DNA of 64,000 bases from Bacteroidota bacterium (GCA_022709695.1 JAKLII010000007.1:62001-126000); one strand, 5' to 3'; shown: positions 26,947-36,424, counted from the stretch's first letter. Numbers and translations are program-made. Notes: a model not told the origin generated them from the sequence alone.

Positions 26947-28857
26947 TCATTTCAGCAGGTCAAAAGCCACTTCAAAGATGGACTGTTCATCAAAGCCACA
27001 TTCTTTATACAATTCGTCAGGTTTCCCTTGTTCAATAAACCGGTCGGGGATGCCCAGGATCGTAATGGAAGCGGTGTACTGATGCTGATTTTTAAACTCA
27101 GTAAGTGCCGAGCCAAGGCCGCCCAGAACGGTTCCATCCTCAACCGAAACGATATGCGGATAGTTACTGAACACCTGGTGGAGCAGTTCCTCATCAAGGG
27201 GTTTCAGGAACCTGATATCTGCATGCCCCGGGTTATATCCTTTCTGGTTGAGCCTTTCGGCGGCTGCTGACACGAAATTGCCGGCATGGCCGATGGAAAC
27301 GAATGCCAGATCTTTCCCTTCGCGCAACATGTGCCCTTTTCCCGGTGTAAGTTCAGAGAAGGGTTGTCTCCACTTCGTGGTAACTCCGCGTCCCCTGGGG
27401 TACCTGATCACCCATGGGCCCTGATCAGGGAGCTGGGCTGTGTACATCAGATTCCGGAGTTCAACCTCATTCATCGGGGCTGCAATAGTGATATTGGGGA
27501 TAGCCCTGAAATAGGCAAGGTCATATGCTCCGTGATGGGTAGCCCCGTCTTCCCCCACGAGTCCTGCCCGATCGAGGCAAAATACCACATGAAGGTTTTG
27601 GAGTGCCACATCGTGGATGGCCTGATCGAAAGCCCGCTGCATAAAACTTGAATAGATGTTGCAGAATGGAATCATACCTGCCGCTGCAAGGCCTGCTGAA
27701 AAAGTGACCGCATGCTGTTCGGCAATGCCCACATCAAAAGTACGTTCAGGCATCACCTGCATCATCATATTCAGTGAACAGCCCGAAGGCATCGCAGGTG
27801 TGATCCCCACAATCTTCGGATTGTTTCTGGCAAGTTCAATGATGGTTTTTCCGAAAACATTCTGATACTTGGGTGTATATACCGCACAGGGTTTCACGAT
27901 CTGATGCCCGGTGGATTTGTCGAAAATCCCCGGCGCATGAAACTTCGTCTGGTTTTTTTCGGCTTTGGGATACCCTTTCCCTTTGATGGTGATACAGTGC
28001 AGGAGTTTTGGCCCCGGAATCTGTTTCAGATCCTCCAGGAGGTGGGTCAGCCGAAGCACATCATGTCCGTCGACAGGGCCGAAATACCTGAAACCCAATG
28101 ACTCAAACAGGTTGCTTTTGTCGAAGATGGAAGTTTTCACCGCCTGCTCAAACTGCTGTGCAATGCGCCGGGTGTTGGGACCATATCTGGAAACCCCGCC
28201 AAGAAGGTTCCATACCTTGTTCCTGAACCGGTTGTAAGTTTTTGAGGTGGTAATGTCGGTAAGATACTCCTTCAGGGCACCCACATTTTCATCGATGGCA
28301 ATCCCGTTGTCGTTTAACACTACCAGCACATTGGCCTTCGATCCGCCGGCATGGTTCATCGCCTCGAATGCCATACCCGCCGTAAGGGAGCCATCCCCGA
28401 TCACAGCCACATGGTGCCGGTCTGATTCCCCCTGCAATGCTGCTGCAGTAGCCATTCCCAGTATGGCAGAAATGGAGGTGGATGAGTGGCCTACCCCAAA
28501 GGCATCGTACGGGCTTTCATCCATCCTGGGAAAACCGCTGATCCCCTTGTATCTGCGGTTCATCTGAAAAACGTCCCTTCTGCCCGTCAGGACCTTGTGT
28601 GCATACGCCTGATGCCCCACATCCCAGATCAGTTTATCGTAAGGGGTATTGAAAGTATAATGCAACGCTACAGCCAGCTCAACAGCTCCCAGGCTGGCTC
28701 CGAAATGACCCGGATTCACAGAAAGGGTGTCAATCAGGAACTCTCTGATCTCGTGGCACAGGGGCACCAACTGCTCGCGATCAAGTAACCTGAGATCTTC
28801 GGGATCGTTAACCCGTTTCAGCAAACTGCTGTCATTCAAATTAGTAACTTCTGCCAT
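26947..28857 (-). CDS. dxs: 1-deoxy-D-xylulose-5-phosphate synthase
   Basis: Thiamine-diphosphate enzyme that opens the non-mevalonate isoprenoid pathway from pyruvate and glyceraldehyde 3-phosphate. 636 residues from the ATG at 28857; the ORF runs 27 residues further but those overlap the promoter. Motifs: HFGASLGAVELAVALHY, GHQAYAHK, the ThDP motif GDGSLTAGMAFEAMNHAG...NDN, DGHD, and the transketolase Pyr segment AEQHAVTFSAGLA. A divergent promoter region separates it from murI. The polyprenyl synthase at 15383 belongs to the same pathway. Confidence 0.98.
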   Translation of the reverse strand: MAEVTNLNDSSLLKRVNDPEDLRLLDREQLVPLCHEIREFLIDTLSVNPGHFGASLGAVELAVALHYTFNTPYDKLIWDVGHQAYAHKVLTGRRDVFQMNRRYKGISGFPRMDESPYDAFGVGHSSTSISAILGMATAAALQGESDRHHVAVIGDGSLTAGMAFEAMNHAGGSKANVLVVLNDNGIAIDENVGALKEYLTDITTSKTYNRFRNKVWNLLGGVSRYGPNTRRIAQQFEQAVKTSIFDKSNLFESLGFRYFGPVDGHDVLRLTHLLEDLKQIPGPKLLHCITIKGKGYPKAEKNQTKFHAPGIFDKSTGHQIVKPCAVYTPKYQNVFGKTIIELARNNPKIVGITPAMPSGCSLNMMMQVMPERTFDVGIAEQHAVTFSAGLAAAGMIPFCNIYSSFMQRAFDQAIHDVALQNLHVVFCLDRAGLVGEDGATHHGAYDLAYFRAIPNITIAAPMNEVELRNLMYTAQLPDQGPWVIRYPRGRGVTTKWRQPFSELTPGKGHMLREGKDLAFVSIGHAGNFVSAAAERLNQKGYNPGHADIRFLKPLDEELLHQVFSNYPHIVSVEDGTVLGGLGSALTEFKNQHQYTASITILGIPDRFIEQGKPDELYKECGFDEQSIFEVAFDLLK

Positions 28858-28877
28858 CCTACTTACCCACTGAACTA

Positions 28878-28905
28878 CAAAGGTAATAAAAACCGGTATT
28901 ACAAA
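28878..28905 (-). promoter_or_regulatory. dxs promoter (TTTG...TAnnTTTG)
   Basis: On the minus strand TTTG (28902-28905) is followed 16 bases later by TACCTTTG (28878-28885), close to the Bacteroidota -33/-7 arrangement. The predicted start lies about 14 bases upstream of the chosen dxs ATG, which supports that start over the ORF limit at 28938. Confidence 0.55.
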
Positions 28906-28924
28906 CAGCAGAGCCTTGTGAATG

Positions 28925-28953
28925 TTGAATCCGGGCACTTATTTATACCTTTG
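28925..28953 (+). promoter_or_regulatory. murI promoter (TTG...TAnnTTTG)
   Basis: TTG (28925-28927), an 18-base spacer and TACCTTTG (28946-28953) form a good Bacteroidota promoter. The last base of the box is the first base of the GTG that opens the ORF, so that GTG cannot lie in the message. Translation should begin further downstream. Confidence 0.6.
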
Positions 28954-28973
28954 TGAACCAAAAAAAGATTTCA

Positions 28974-29765
28974 GTGTCGGCAAGTGATCCCATTGGTATT
29001 TTCGATTCGGGTTTAGGCGGAATTTCGGTACTGTTAAGCCTGATGGCTGAGTTGCCCCATGAGCGGTATGTCTATTTCGCCGATAGCGCCTGGTGTCCTT
29101 ACGGAAGCCGCAGCACCACGGAGATTCAGAACCGAAGCCTTGCCATCACACGGTTTCTGCTCGCTCATGAGGCAAAGGCAATCGTGGTGGCATGCAATAC
29201 GGCTACTGCAGCGGCGATCGATCTCTTGCGCGACACCTTTTCTATCCCGTTTATCGGAATTGAGCCTGCCATCAAACAGGCAGCCCTTCATACCCGGAGT
29301 GGCAAGGTTGGAGTGCTCGCTACCCGTAATACCTTTCAGGGGCGATTGTATCAGGAGACTTCAGCCCGCTATGCAAACGATAAGCAGATTTTTGTGCAGA
29401 TCGGTGATGGACTGGTGGAGATCGTAGAGGAGGACCGAATCGAAACCCCTGAAGCAGAAGAACTACTGCGAAGGTATATTGAGCCGATGATCGCCTCCGG
29501 GGTCGATCAGATAGTGCTTGGATGTACCCACTATCCGTTTCTTATTTCACAGATTCAAAAGATCGTACCACCCGGAGTCATTGTACATAACCCTGCTCCG
29601 GCAGTGGCCCGCCAAACGCACCGGGTACTGGAAAACGAAGCATTGCTGGCAGCAAAAGGGCCGGGCAGATCGAAATTTTTCAGCTCTGGCGACACAACGG
29701 AATTCGATCGCCTGATCAGGCGGTTAGCCCTGGATACCTCCGGAGCCGTTCAGATAAGCCTCTGA
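28974..29765 (+). CDS. murI: Glutamate racemase
   Basis: Interconverts L- and D-glutamate for peptidoglycan, about 264 residues. Motifs: IGIFDSGLGGISVL with the catalytic Asp/Ser, VVACNTATAAAID with the first catalytic Cys, and VLGCTHYPFLI with the second Cys and His. The ORF begins at GTG 28953, but that codon overlaps the -7 box; the next in-frame start is GTG 28974 (reading MSASDPIGIFDS), chosen here. No ATG is available before the conserved domain. The TGA stop abuts the stop of the convergent ChaN-like gene with no spacer. Confidence 0.93.
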   Translation: MSASDPIGIFDSGLGGISVLLSLMAELPHERYVYFADSAWCPYGSRSTTEIQNRSLAITRFLLAHEAKAIVVACNTATAAAIDLLRDTFSIPFIGIEPAIKQAALHTRSGKVGVLATRNTFQGRLYQETSARYANDKQIFVQIGDGLVEIVEEDRIETPEAEELLRRYIEPMIASGVDQIVLGCTHYPFLISQIQKIVPPGVIVHNPAPAVARQTHRVLENEALLAAKGPGRSKFFSSGDTTEFDRLIRRLALDTSGAVQISL

Positions 29766-30650
29766 TCAATAAGATTTGGTGATATTCTCCTGCACCGTCA
29801 TAATGTAGTCGGCTTTGTTGAAAGCTGCTGAATCGAGGGCGTTCAGCGATTCCTGCTCAATGGTAGTGATGGTAACGATTTTCAACCCCGGCTTGTACTG
29901 GTTCAGGTACCACACGATCCCTTCCCTTCCGTCGGAATGATAGCTGCCGTTGAAATGGAGCATTTTTTTCCCCTGGGTCAGATTTTTGGCAATAAACCAT
30001 GCCATGGTTGCATCTTTAATCGCCTGGGCTTTCGGGAGGTTGTTGTTGGCGTGCATGGCACCGCTGCCCATCTGTGCCATGGCTTTGTATCCCGGGAGTT
30101 CAGGATCATAAGGCACCGGAAGGGGAGGAAGGTAAGCCCTGGCACTGGCGGAGAGGTTTTCCAGCGATTCGAACCCTTTCTGATTTACCAGGGCTGCATA
30201 CCTGCGCGGAACATTGGTGGCAATAAACGGGGTTTTCTTTGCAGCAGCGAATGAAACCAACGGTTTATAGTCGGTCTTGTAATTATCCCACAGTTTTGTG
30301 CCGCTTTCGAAATCCCGGTCACGGATCTGTCCGGTAAGGTATTCGTCGAGGATCAACTGTTGGTCGGTTTCAAACATCTCGGCACCGAAAAACCAGGCGG
30401 TACTGTCCTGTTTCCAGAGGTCCATGGCCATTTCAAGTTCCATCCAGTGGCAGATGGGGTTGTTGTGCAACTCACCGAAAAAGACCACATCGGCAGTGGA
30501 GATCAGGGTTATCATTTGCTGGTAACCGATGGGTTTGCCATCAGCAGTATAAAAACGGTAAGCGGGTTTGTCGTCCGAGGTAAAACCCATAAAAACGGGC
30601 AGAAGCAGTAAAATCCATAGTTTACGTTTCAGTCTCAGGAGATTTTTCAT
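29766..30650 (-). CDS. ChaN-like heme-binding family protein
   Basis: A 294-residue exported protein (signal peptide MKNLLRLKRKLWILLLLPVFMGF) of the ChaN/DUF399 family. The family motif FFGELHNNPICHWMELEM, with Glu and two His, is intact, along with HFNGSYHSDGREGIVWYL near residue 230, whose His is conserved. E. coli-type ChaN binds a heme pair and is thought to help iron uptake; a hydrolase role has also been proposed for the fold. It overlaps the 3' end of the O-antigen ligase gene by 29 bases, so it is translated from the same message. Confidence 0.86.
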   Translation of the reverse strand: MKNLLRLKRKLWILLLLPVFMGFTSDDKPAYRFYTADGKPIGYQQMITLISTADVVFFGELHNNPICHWMELEMAMDLWKQDSTAWFFGAEMFETDQQLILDEYLTGQIRDRDFESGTKLWDNYKTDYKPLVSFAAAKKTPFIATNVPRRYAALVNQKGFESLENLSASARAYLPPLPVPYDPELPGYKAMAQMGSGAMHANNNLPKAQAIKDATMAWFIAKNLTQGKKMLHFNGSYHSDGREGIVWYLNQYKPGLKIVTITTIEQESLNALDSAAFNKADYIMTVQENITKSY

Positions 30651-32232
30651 ATTCAGTATTTTTCAGGGTGGGTTGAAACAGATTAAACGCCATGAAGAAA
30701 GAGAACAGGGAAACACCGGCCTGTGTTTCGAGGGTATCTTCAGTAAGGAGGGAAAAGTACAGAATTACTACCGTTGCGGCAAACCACAGGGCCATTTTTC
30801 GGTAATTCAGTATTAGTGGCATTGCAAGGGCAGTCAGAAACAGGAGCAATCCGGGAATTCCAAAGGCAATGAAAATCGTAAGGAACTGATTATGAGCTCT
30901 CAGCGGCGTTCCTGCCAATGGAGAACCGGTGGCTGCAAGATGTTTTGCAAAATCCCTTTTTACATCCCCGGTGCCGACGCCGGTCAGGAGATTGGAACAG
31001 GCAAGGTCAAGGCCTGCATTCCAGAGCTCCAGTCGCTGCATAACCGAATGTCCCCGGGGGTTTCCCATCCCCCTGTAATTCCAGTACTCCCATTTGAGCT
31101 GATCCACCCGCTTCCGCATCCATGAAAACCGGCTGTATTTATAGTTGGTAACCCCTTTTTCAACCAAAGTGACTTCCTCATCCGTCAAAGCTGCAACGCC
31201 GTTGGCATCCTTTCGCAGCCCTCTGGAGCTCAGAAATCTCAGCAGAATATCTCCCGTCCTGTATCCTGATTCGAGTTGATGATCGTAAGGGACACGGCTT
31301 CTGCGGTTCCATGCTGCCCGCATCTCTTCTTCTGCCACGTATATCCAGACCAGGTTTCCATTCTCGTTCAACCATGAAACGGTATCATGAAAGTAGGGAT
31401 TTCCCGATGCGCTGTAACGTTCAAGGTCTTTGGTTTTCTGTTTCATATCGGGCTGAAACTCCGGTTTTAAATACAGAATCAGCCAAATGGCGGAAGCTGC
31501 CACCATGATCATTGCTCCCGCAGCAAGAAGTTTGCTGAAGAGCGGGTATTTTTTCTGAATGATTACCCAGCACAAACCTGTTAAGATCCCCAGCAATAAA
31601 GCCAGTATGCCTGTGAGGCTCTCCAGCAGCAGCAATGATGCAATAAGCCACAGGGAGAGTACGATCCAGCCACCCCTGTTCACGGGTTGTTGTTCAGGAG
31701 GGATAAATCTGAAAACAATCAAAAACAGGGCGATACACACCATCATGCTGTAGCGGATGTGGTTATTGAAGGGAACCAGATCTCTCGGATCGAGAGGGTC
31801 CTTCCACAGCCACACCACCAGTGTGATGAAGGTGCCTGCGGTAACAGCGGCGATAAATACCCTGAAGATCCCGTGGATTTGTTTCTGCGACAGGGCCGGA
31901 GAAGTTGCCATAAAAACCGGAAGTAACAGGAGGGGGAGCTTTATCCGGAGGTCCTTGAGGGCATACGGCAGGTCGGAAGTGTTCCACAATCCTGCCAGAT
32001 GGATAAGCGGAATGAGCAGGAACAGGTAGAAAGCCATCCATTCCCTGGTCCGCACAGCAGGAAAATGTTTCCATCCCTTTGCTAGGAGCCAGTGGATTCC
32101 AAGCAGTCCCAGCGAAAGCGAGAGGGCTGTTTTGGACAATGGGAGACCTGCAGCAAACAGGGCAAGCCCGGCAAGATAGATCTTTTGGAAGCGAAATTCC
32201 GAAAGCCGGCTCCAAAGGGATTTCAGCATCAT
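30622..32232 (-). CDS. O-antigen ligase/Wzy-family membrane protein
   Basis: About 536 residues, with some 11 transmembrane helices, from the ATG at 32232 (32229 is also possible); the ORF reaches 32328, which would overlap the ctp gene by 95 bases. The Wzy_C core is seen as a large periplasmic loop (about residues 240-420) and RAHNQFLTIFIAFGIPGLLLF, carrying the HNxxL motif. It probably joins a polymer to lipid A core, or polymerises glycan units. Loop residues lack a recognisable extra domain. It lies one base after the peptidase stop, inside the hemD-rnpA operon. Confidence 0.86.
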   Translation of the reverse strand: MMLKSLWSRLSEFRFQKIYLAGLALFAAGLPLSKTALSLSLGLLGIHWLLAKGWKHFPAVRTREWMAFYLFLLIPLIHLAGLWNTSDLPYALKDLRIKLPLLLLPVFMATSPALSQKQIHGIFRVFIAAVTAGTFITLVVWLWKDPLDPRDLVPFNNHIRYSMMVCIALFLIVFRFIPPEQQPVNRGGWIVLSLWLIASLLLLESLTGILALLLGILTGLCWVIIQKKYPLFSKLLAAGAMIMVAASAIWLILYLKPEFQPDMKQKTKDLERYSASGNPYFHDTVSWLNENGNLVWIYVAEEEMRAAWNRRSRVPYDHQLESGYRTGDILLRFLSSRGLRKDANGVAALTDEEVTLVEKGVTNYKYSRFSWMRKRVDQLKWEYWNYRGMGNPRGHSVMQRLELWNAGLDLACSNLLTGVGTGDVKRDFAKHLAATGSPLAGTPLRAHNQFLTIFIAFGIPGLLLFLTALAMPLILNYRKMALWFAATVVILYFSLLTEDTLETQAGVSLFSFFMAFNLFQPTLKNTEYEKSPETET

Positions 32233-32233
32233 A

Positions 32234-33913
32234 TCAAAGTGGCCGGTAACCTCCCGCCAGGGTCTCTTTATACAATGTAGAGTTACGAAGGACACGATAG
32301 GCTTCCTGCATCTCGGTATCCCCTGCAAGCCCCATTTTCACCAGGCCGGTATCATAGTAATACCTGTAAACCAGCTCCTTCTTCAATAAACGGGTAATTT
32401 CTTCGCGATGCCGTGTCAGATCGCTCTTTTTTGCTTCCGAAAGCGCTTGCTTCACTGCTGATGTTTCGTTTTTCAGAAGTTCACCATACCCTTCCTGCTC
32501 AAGTTTACGGGTAAATTCCGACAGTTTTTCTTCGGCATCTGACCGGTAGATAAATCCTTGTTTTGTGGCAAAATCCACAAAGGAATCCCAGATGTCGCCG
32601 GTAACCTTAAAGGTCTCAGGTGGGTCAATGGAAGAATGCTGGCTTCTGAACCAGGTGGTAAAATCGAAAATGAGGTAGTTGTTTACCAGCGACCGTACAA
32701 CAGGGCTTTGCGCCGGTTTGGCCACAGGTATGTCGGGCAGGATCCCTTTGCCATCCGGAACCTGTCTTCCGTTGCGGGTTTTAAAATACCTTATCAAACT
32801 GTCGGGGACCTGATGGGAGCCCGACGGATCGAAATAATCGATTGCCTGGATGCATCTTCCGCTGGGGATATAGTATTTGGCAATGGTAACCTTCAGCTGA
32901 GAATTGTAAACAAGGGGCACCACATTCTGCACCAACCCTTTTCCATACGAGCGCTGGCCGATGATGACTGCCCTGTCCAGGTCCTGGAGTGAACCTGCCA
33001 CGATTTCAGAAGCAGAGGCACTCATCTCATCCATCAGCACCACCACAGGCAGACCCATGTCCACCGGCGAGGTAAAAGTTCTGTACACTTTGTTCCTGTC
33101 GGGGATGCGCCCCCTGGTGCTTACGATAATTTCGTTCTGTTTAACGAAAAAGTTGGCAATGCTTACTGCTTCTACCAGCAACCCCCCCCCGTTTCCCCGC
33201 AGGTCAAGCACCAGACCTTTCACCTGATGCTGAGATGTAAGTTTGAGCAATGCTTCCCGAATTTCTGCAGAAGCAGTCTGGGTGAATGATTTCAGGTTGA
33301 TGTACGCAATATCATCTGCCGGCATTCCCGACCAGGGTACGGTTTGCTCCTTGATGAACCTGCGCTCCAGGGCAAAATCAAAGGTTTCGTCCGTGTAGGG
33401 CCGTTTCAGGGTAATTTCAACTTTTGATCCTGCCTGACCGGAAAGCAGCTGGTTCACTTCTTCTGCCGATTTTCCGGCAAGGCCCCTCTTTTCCACCGTG
33501 GTCAGCTCATCTCCAATCCGGATTCCCTGCTCAGCTGCGGCACCCCCATTGTTCATCGCAACCACAATATACCTGCCCTCTCTCAGCATCACCTGAAAAC
33601 CTGCGCTGCCCGATTGACCGGCCTGGGTGATCCTGTAATCTTCAATATCAGATTCCGGCAGATACACGGTAAATGGATCAAGGGACCCCAGCATGGCATC
33701 AATCGCAGTCTTGGTGAGCTTTCCAGGGTTGATTTCATCGGCGTAGTTGGCATTCAGCTGACGGAACACCGTTGCAAAAATGTCGAGGTTCTTGCTGATT
33801 TCAAAGTCGTTTTGCCGGGATCCTCCCGTGAAAAGCCAGAAGACCGGCAGAAGTGCCGTAAGCCACCAGAAATGTTTAGCGCTGCCAAAGATCTTTCCTG
33901 AAAACCGTTTCAT
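32234..33913 (-). CDS. Carboxyl-terminal processing peptidase (S41 family)
   Basis: A 559-residue periplasmic serine protease from the ATG at 33913 (M8 of the ORF). It starts with a signal or anchor segment (FWWLTALLPVFWLFTGG), an N-terminal helical domain with PESDIEDYR, a PDZ domain (IVVAMNNGGAAAEQGIRIGDEL), and the S41 core: SASASEIVAGSLQD with the nucleophile Ser and RSYGKGLVQNV with the catalytic Lys. The C-terminal 130 residues are a helical region typical of Bacteroidota CtpA. It probably trims envelope proteins. It sits 35 bases after yidD. Confidence 0.93.
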   Translation of the reverse strand: MKRFSGKIFGSAKHFWWLTALLPVFWLFTGGSRQNDFEISKNLDIFATVFRQLNANYADEINPGKLTKTAIDAMLGSLDPFTVYLPESDIEDYRITQAGQSGSAGFQVMLREGRYIVVAMNNGGAAAEQGIRIGDELTTVEKRGLAGKSAEEVNQLLSGQAGSKVEITLKRPYTDETFDFALERRFIKEQTVPWSGMPADDIAYINLKSFTQTASAEIREALLKLTSQHQVKGLVLDLRGNGGGLLVEAVSIANFFVKQNEIIVSTRGRIPDRNKVYRTFTSPVDMGLPVVVLMDEMSASASEIVAGSLQDLDRAVIIGQRSYGKGLVQNVVPLVYNSQLKVTIAKYYIPSGRCIQAIDYFDPSGSHQVPDSLIRYFKTRNGRQVPDGKGILPDIPVAKPAQSPVVRSLVNNYLIFDFTTWFRSQHSSIDPPETFKVTGDIWDSFVDFATKQGFIYRSDAEEKLSEFTRKLEQEGYGELLKNETSAVKQALSEAKKSDLTRHREEITRLLKKELVYRYYYDTGLVKMGLAGDTEMQEAYRVLRNSTLYKETLAGGYRPL

Positions 33914-33948
33914 ATTGTCAACATTAGGCATCAATACGATGAGAGATA

Positions 33949-34179
33949 TTATGGTACAGGGTCATACCCGCTCCCTCCCCATGGATTGCAGGAGAGGAAG
34001 CGCTTAAGCGTCATCCATCCCCCCTTGAAAGGCCCGTATTTAACAATCGCTTCAATGCCATATTGCGAACAGGTCGGAGTATACCGGCAGGCGGGGGCCA
34101 GATACGGAGAAATGGCCGACTGGTAAAATCTGATCAGCAGAATGAAGAAAGCAGACAACCAGCCTTTAAGAAGTTTCAT
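33949..34179 (-). CDS. yidD: Membrane protein insertion efficiency factor YidD
   Basis: Small membrane-associated protein helping YidC-type insertion, 76 residues from the ATG at 34179 ([20 protein letters not shown]). It has an N-terminal hydrophobic segment, then the family core [21 protein letters not shown] with three conserved Cys, and [19 protein letters not shown] at the end. The ATG lies one base after the rnpA stop (TAA-C-ATG), so translation is coupled. rnpA-yidD adjacency is widely conserved. Confidence 0.97.
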   Translation of the reverse strand: MKLLKGWLSAFFILLIRFYQSAISPYLAPACRYTPTCSQYGIEAIVKYGPFKGGWMTLKRFLSCNPWGGSGYDPVP

Positions 34180-34180
34180 G

Positions 34181-34588
34181 TTAACCAGGGTGTTTGTCAC
34201 CGGTATCCTTAAGGATTTCGGTGGCGATGTGCTGCAAAAGTACGATTAATTTCTGCTCGGTTTCGAGATACGGCAGGGCATCAGGAGCCACCCATACGAG
34301 AGCGATTTCCAGATGAAAGGATTTCTGTTCCGGCAGCAGGTGCAGAATATGCTTGTTCCTGCGGTAGGCCTCCCGCATCCGCCTTCTGATCAGGTTCCGG
34401 TCGACCGACTTTCTGATTCTCCGCTTCGGAACAATAAAAGCGATTCTCACCGGGTCAGAAGACTCAGCAGTTGTTATCCGGTACAAGTAACGAAAAGGGA
34501 ACCTGAGCCCTGATTTTCCTTTGCGGAAAAGTGATTGGATTGCTTTTTCAGAGCGCAGCCTCTCGCCCCGGTGAAAAAACAGCCTCAT
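34181..34588 (-). CDS. rnpA: Ribonuclease P protein component
   Basis: Protein subunit of RNase P, which removes the 5' leader from tRNA precursors. 135 residues from the ATG at 34588 ([21 protein letters not shown]). The RNR motif appears as [23 protein letters not shown]. The ORF continues 64 residues upstream, overlapping hemD, but contains no family sequence. It sits between hemD and yidD. Confidence 0.96.
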   Translation of the reverse strand: MRLFFHRGERLRSEKAIQSLFRKGKSGLRFPFRYLYRITTAESSDPVRIAFIVPKRRIRKSVDRNLIRRRMREAYRRNKHILHLLPEQKSFHLEIALVWVAPDALPYLETEQKLIVLLQHIATEILKDTGDKHPG

Positions 34589-34643
34589 GGGATGACGGGG
34601 ATGAATGTGGGTCTGGAGACAGGGCAGGATGAACCGGTAAGGC

Positions 34644-35402
34644 TCATTTTTTCTTATGGTTATTACAACCTTCCAGGTATTTGTCGATGGCCATCGACAT
34701 GGAGGGAGCATTGGCTGACGGAGCCTCAATCTGCAACGTGAAACCTGCATCAGTGACCGCCTGACAGGTGGCAGGGCCAAATGCGGCTAAAACTTTTTCC
34801 TCCTGCACAAATCCGGGTACTGCATCCATCAGGGCCTCTATCCCGTAAGGGCTGAAGAATACAAGCATGTCAAACTTATCCATGTCGATATGACTGAAGT
34901 CGCTGGGAAGGGTACGGTACAGGGTGGCTCTGCGGAAATTGATGCTGTTGTTTTCCAGCTCCTCCACAAAATTCCCTTTGTTGACGTCGGTGCAGGGCAA
35001 CAGGTATTTTTCTTCCTTGTGCTTCACCATCAGCTTAATGAGATCTTCGTGCTTCGAGTTGGAGAAAAAAATCTTCCGTTTGCGGTATTGGATATATTTC
35101 TGCAGATAAAGGGCGGTAGATTCGGTGGTGCAAAAATACTTCATGGTGTCAGGAATCTCTACCCTGAGTTCCTTGCTGATCCTGAAAAAATGATCGACTG
35201 CAAGTCTTGAAGTGAAAATGACAGCCGTATGGTCCAGAATGTTGATCCGTTCCTTTCTGAAATCCCTTCCTTCAATCCCTTCGATGCTGATAAACTTGAA
35301 GAAGTGGAAGGTTACTCCGTATTTACGCTGAAGATCACCGTAAGGTGTCTTTTCAATATCGGCAGGTTCCGGCTGTGAAATGAGGATATTTTTAATCTTC
35401 AT
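34644..35402 (-). CDS. hemD: Uroporphyrinogen-III synthase
   Basis: Closes hydroxymethylbilane to uroporphyrinogen III in tetrapyrrole synthesis, 252 residues. The two-domain HemD fold shows as MKIKNILISQPEP, HTAVIFTSRLAVDHFF, YLLPCTDVNKGN and FDMLVFFSPYGIEALMD; the C-terminal AAFGPATCQAVTDAGF is typical. The sequence is divergent, as is common in this family. It follows DUF4271 with a 106-base gap and precedes rnpA. Heme or cobalamin made from this route would serve NrdJ and the methylmalonyl-CoA pathway. Confidence 0.9.
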   Translation of the reverse strand: MKIKNILISQPEPADIEKTPYGDLQRKYGVTFHFFKFISIEGIEGRDFRKERINILDHTAVIFTSRLAVDHFFRISKELRVEIPDTMKYFCTTESTALYLQKYIQYRKRKIFFSNSKHEDLIKLMVKHKEEKYLLPCTDVNKGNFVEELENNSINFRRATLYRTLPSDFSHIDMDKFDMLVFFSPYGIEALMDAVPGFVQEEKVLAAFGPATCQAVTDAGFTLQIEAPSANAPSMSMAIDKYLEGCNNHKKK

Positions 35403-35508
35403 TGCTTCAGTATTACTTCATTTCCGGATCTTCTCAGATTCAGGGGGAACCACTGTGTGAACCCGTCCTCAAACTGAAGAGCATCCCATTTTCTGGTCTT
35501 ACACTGGT

Positions 35509-36384
35509 TCAGAAATTTTGCCGGTCCAGCCACATGAGAACCGTTTTCCCTATGATCAGCACCGGTAGAATTTCAAGGGTGCAAAAGTACAAAATAAAAT
35601 GAAATGCGGAATACCCTGTAACATTAAAACTTAAGATAAAACTCCTTACCCATCGCACCACGGCAATTACAACAAGGATCACCAGCGATGCAATCAGAAA
35701 AGCCTTCGAACCTGAAAAGGCATTGATAACCAGTAATGGAATAACCAGGGTAGCTGAAGTAAAGACAGATGCAAGCAGGTGATCCTGGTACTGTACAGCA
35801 GCTTTTCCCGTGGAAAACACTGAACCTGCAATCCTTACTGACAGGATTTTAAAACCCGTCAGTAAAAGTATAGCTCCGCTGATGCCAAAGAACAGGGAGG
35901 AGGCGGTGGTTGGATTCAGCGAGAGCCAGGGCAGGAAAGCAAACCCTTCAAGGAACGATAACACCAGCAGTCCCATCGAAAGGCTGTTGATCAGCAGGAA
36001 AAGGATCGAGAACAGGTTAAAGCGAAAGTCAAAGATGCGGTTATCCGTTCCCGGTTTGGACGGGAACAACATCGACCTGAGAAGGCGGTTGATATCTCTT
36101 GCGTAAAGAATTCGCAGCAAAACAATCATGATGAGCAGCAGGGCAAATACGCCGTACAGCCAGTCCTTTTCAGGTGGTTTTCTCTCAGAAGGGGAGAGGT
36201 TTGACCGGGCCTGATGGGCGGTGGCATGGAAAAGCGAGAGTGTCGGTGTGTCCACCGCATGCTGGAACGCTGAGTCGGAAAGGCTTAATACAGCACCCGT
36301 ATCCTTTGCCGGATTGATCAGGGAATCAAGCTGAAACCACACAGGATTCCTGTAAGTCAGGGATGTATCAGTTTGGGGTGCCAT
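35509..36384 (-). CDS. DUF4271 membrane protein
   Basis: A 291-residue protein from the ATG at 36384 (MAPQTDTSLTYRNPVWF), of the Bacteroidota-specific DUF4271 family. The N-terminal ~90 residues are soluble, followed by about seven transmembrane helices. No catalytic motif is evident. In many Bacteroidota it is found next to hemD, as here, but its role is unknown. It heads the run leading to hemD, rnpA, yidD, the S41 peptidase, the ligase and chaN-like genes. A longer ORF to 36459 would overlap the yebC promoter. Confidence 0.82.
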   Translation of the reverse strand: MAPQTDTSLTYRNPVWFQLDSLINPAKDTGAVLSLSDSAFQHAVDTPTLSLFHATAHQARSNLSPSERKPPEKDWLYGVFALLLIMIVLLRILYARDINRLLRSMLFPSKPGTDNRIFDFRFNLFSILFLLINSLSMGLLVLSFLEGFAFLPWLSLNPTTASSLFFGISGAILLLTGFKILSVRIAGSVFSTGKAAVQYQDHLLASVFTSATLVIPLLVINAFSGSKAFLIASLVILVVIAVVRWVRSFILSFNVTGYSAFHFILYFCTLEILPVLIIGKTVLMWLDRQNF

Positions 36385-36393
36385 AAGCCGGCA

Positions 36394-36401
36394 CAAAGGT
36401 A
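36394..36401 (-). promoter_or_regulatory. TAnnTTTG -7 box for DUF4271-hemD-rnpA operon
   Basis: TACCTTTG on the minus strand, only 9 bases before the ATG at 36384, predicting an almost leaderless message. It is arranged back-to-back with the yebC promoter 23 bases away. Confidence 0.45.
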
Positions 36402-36424
36402 CAACTCGAATGGTTATTAATATG

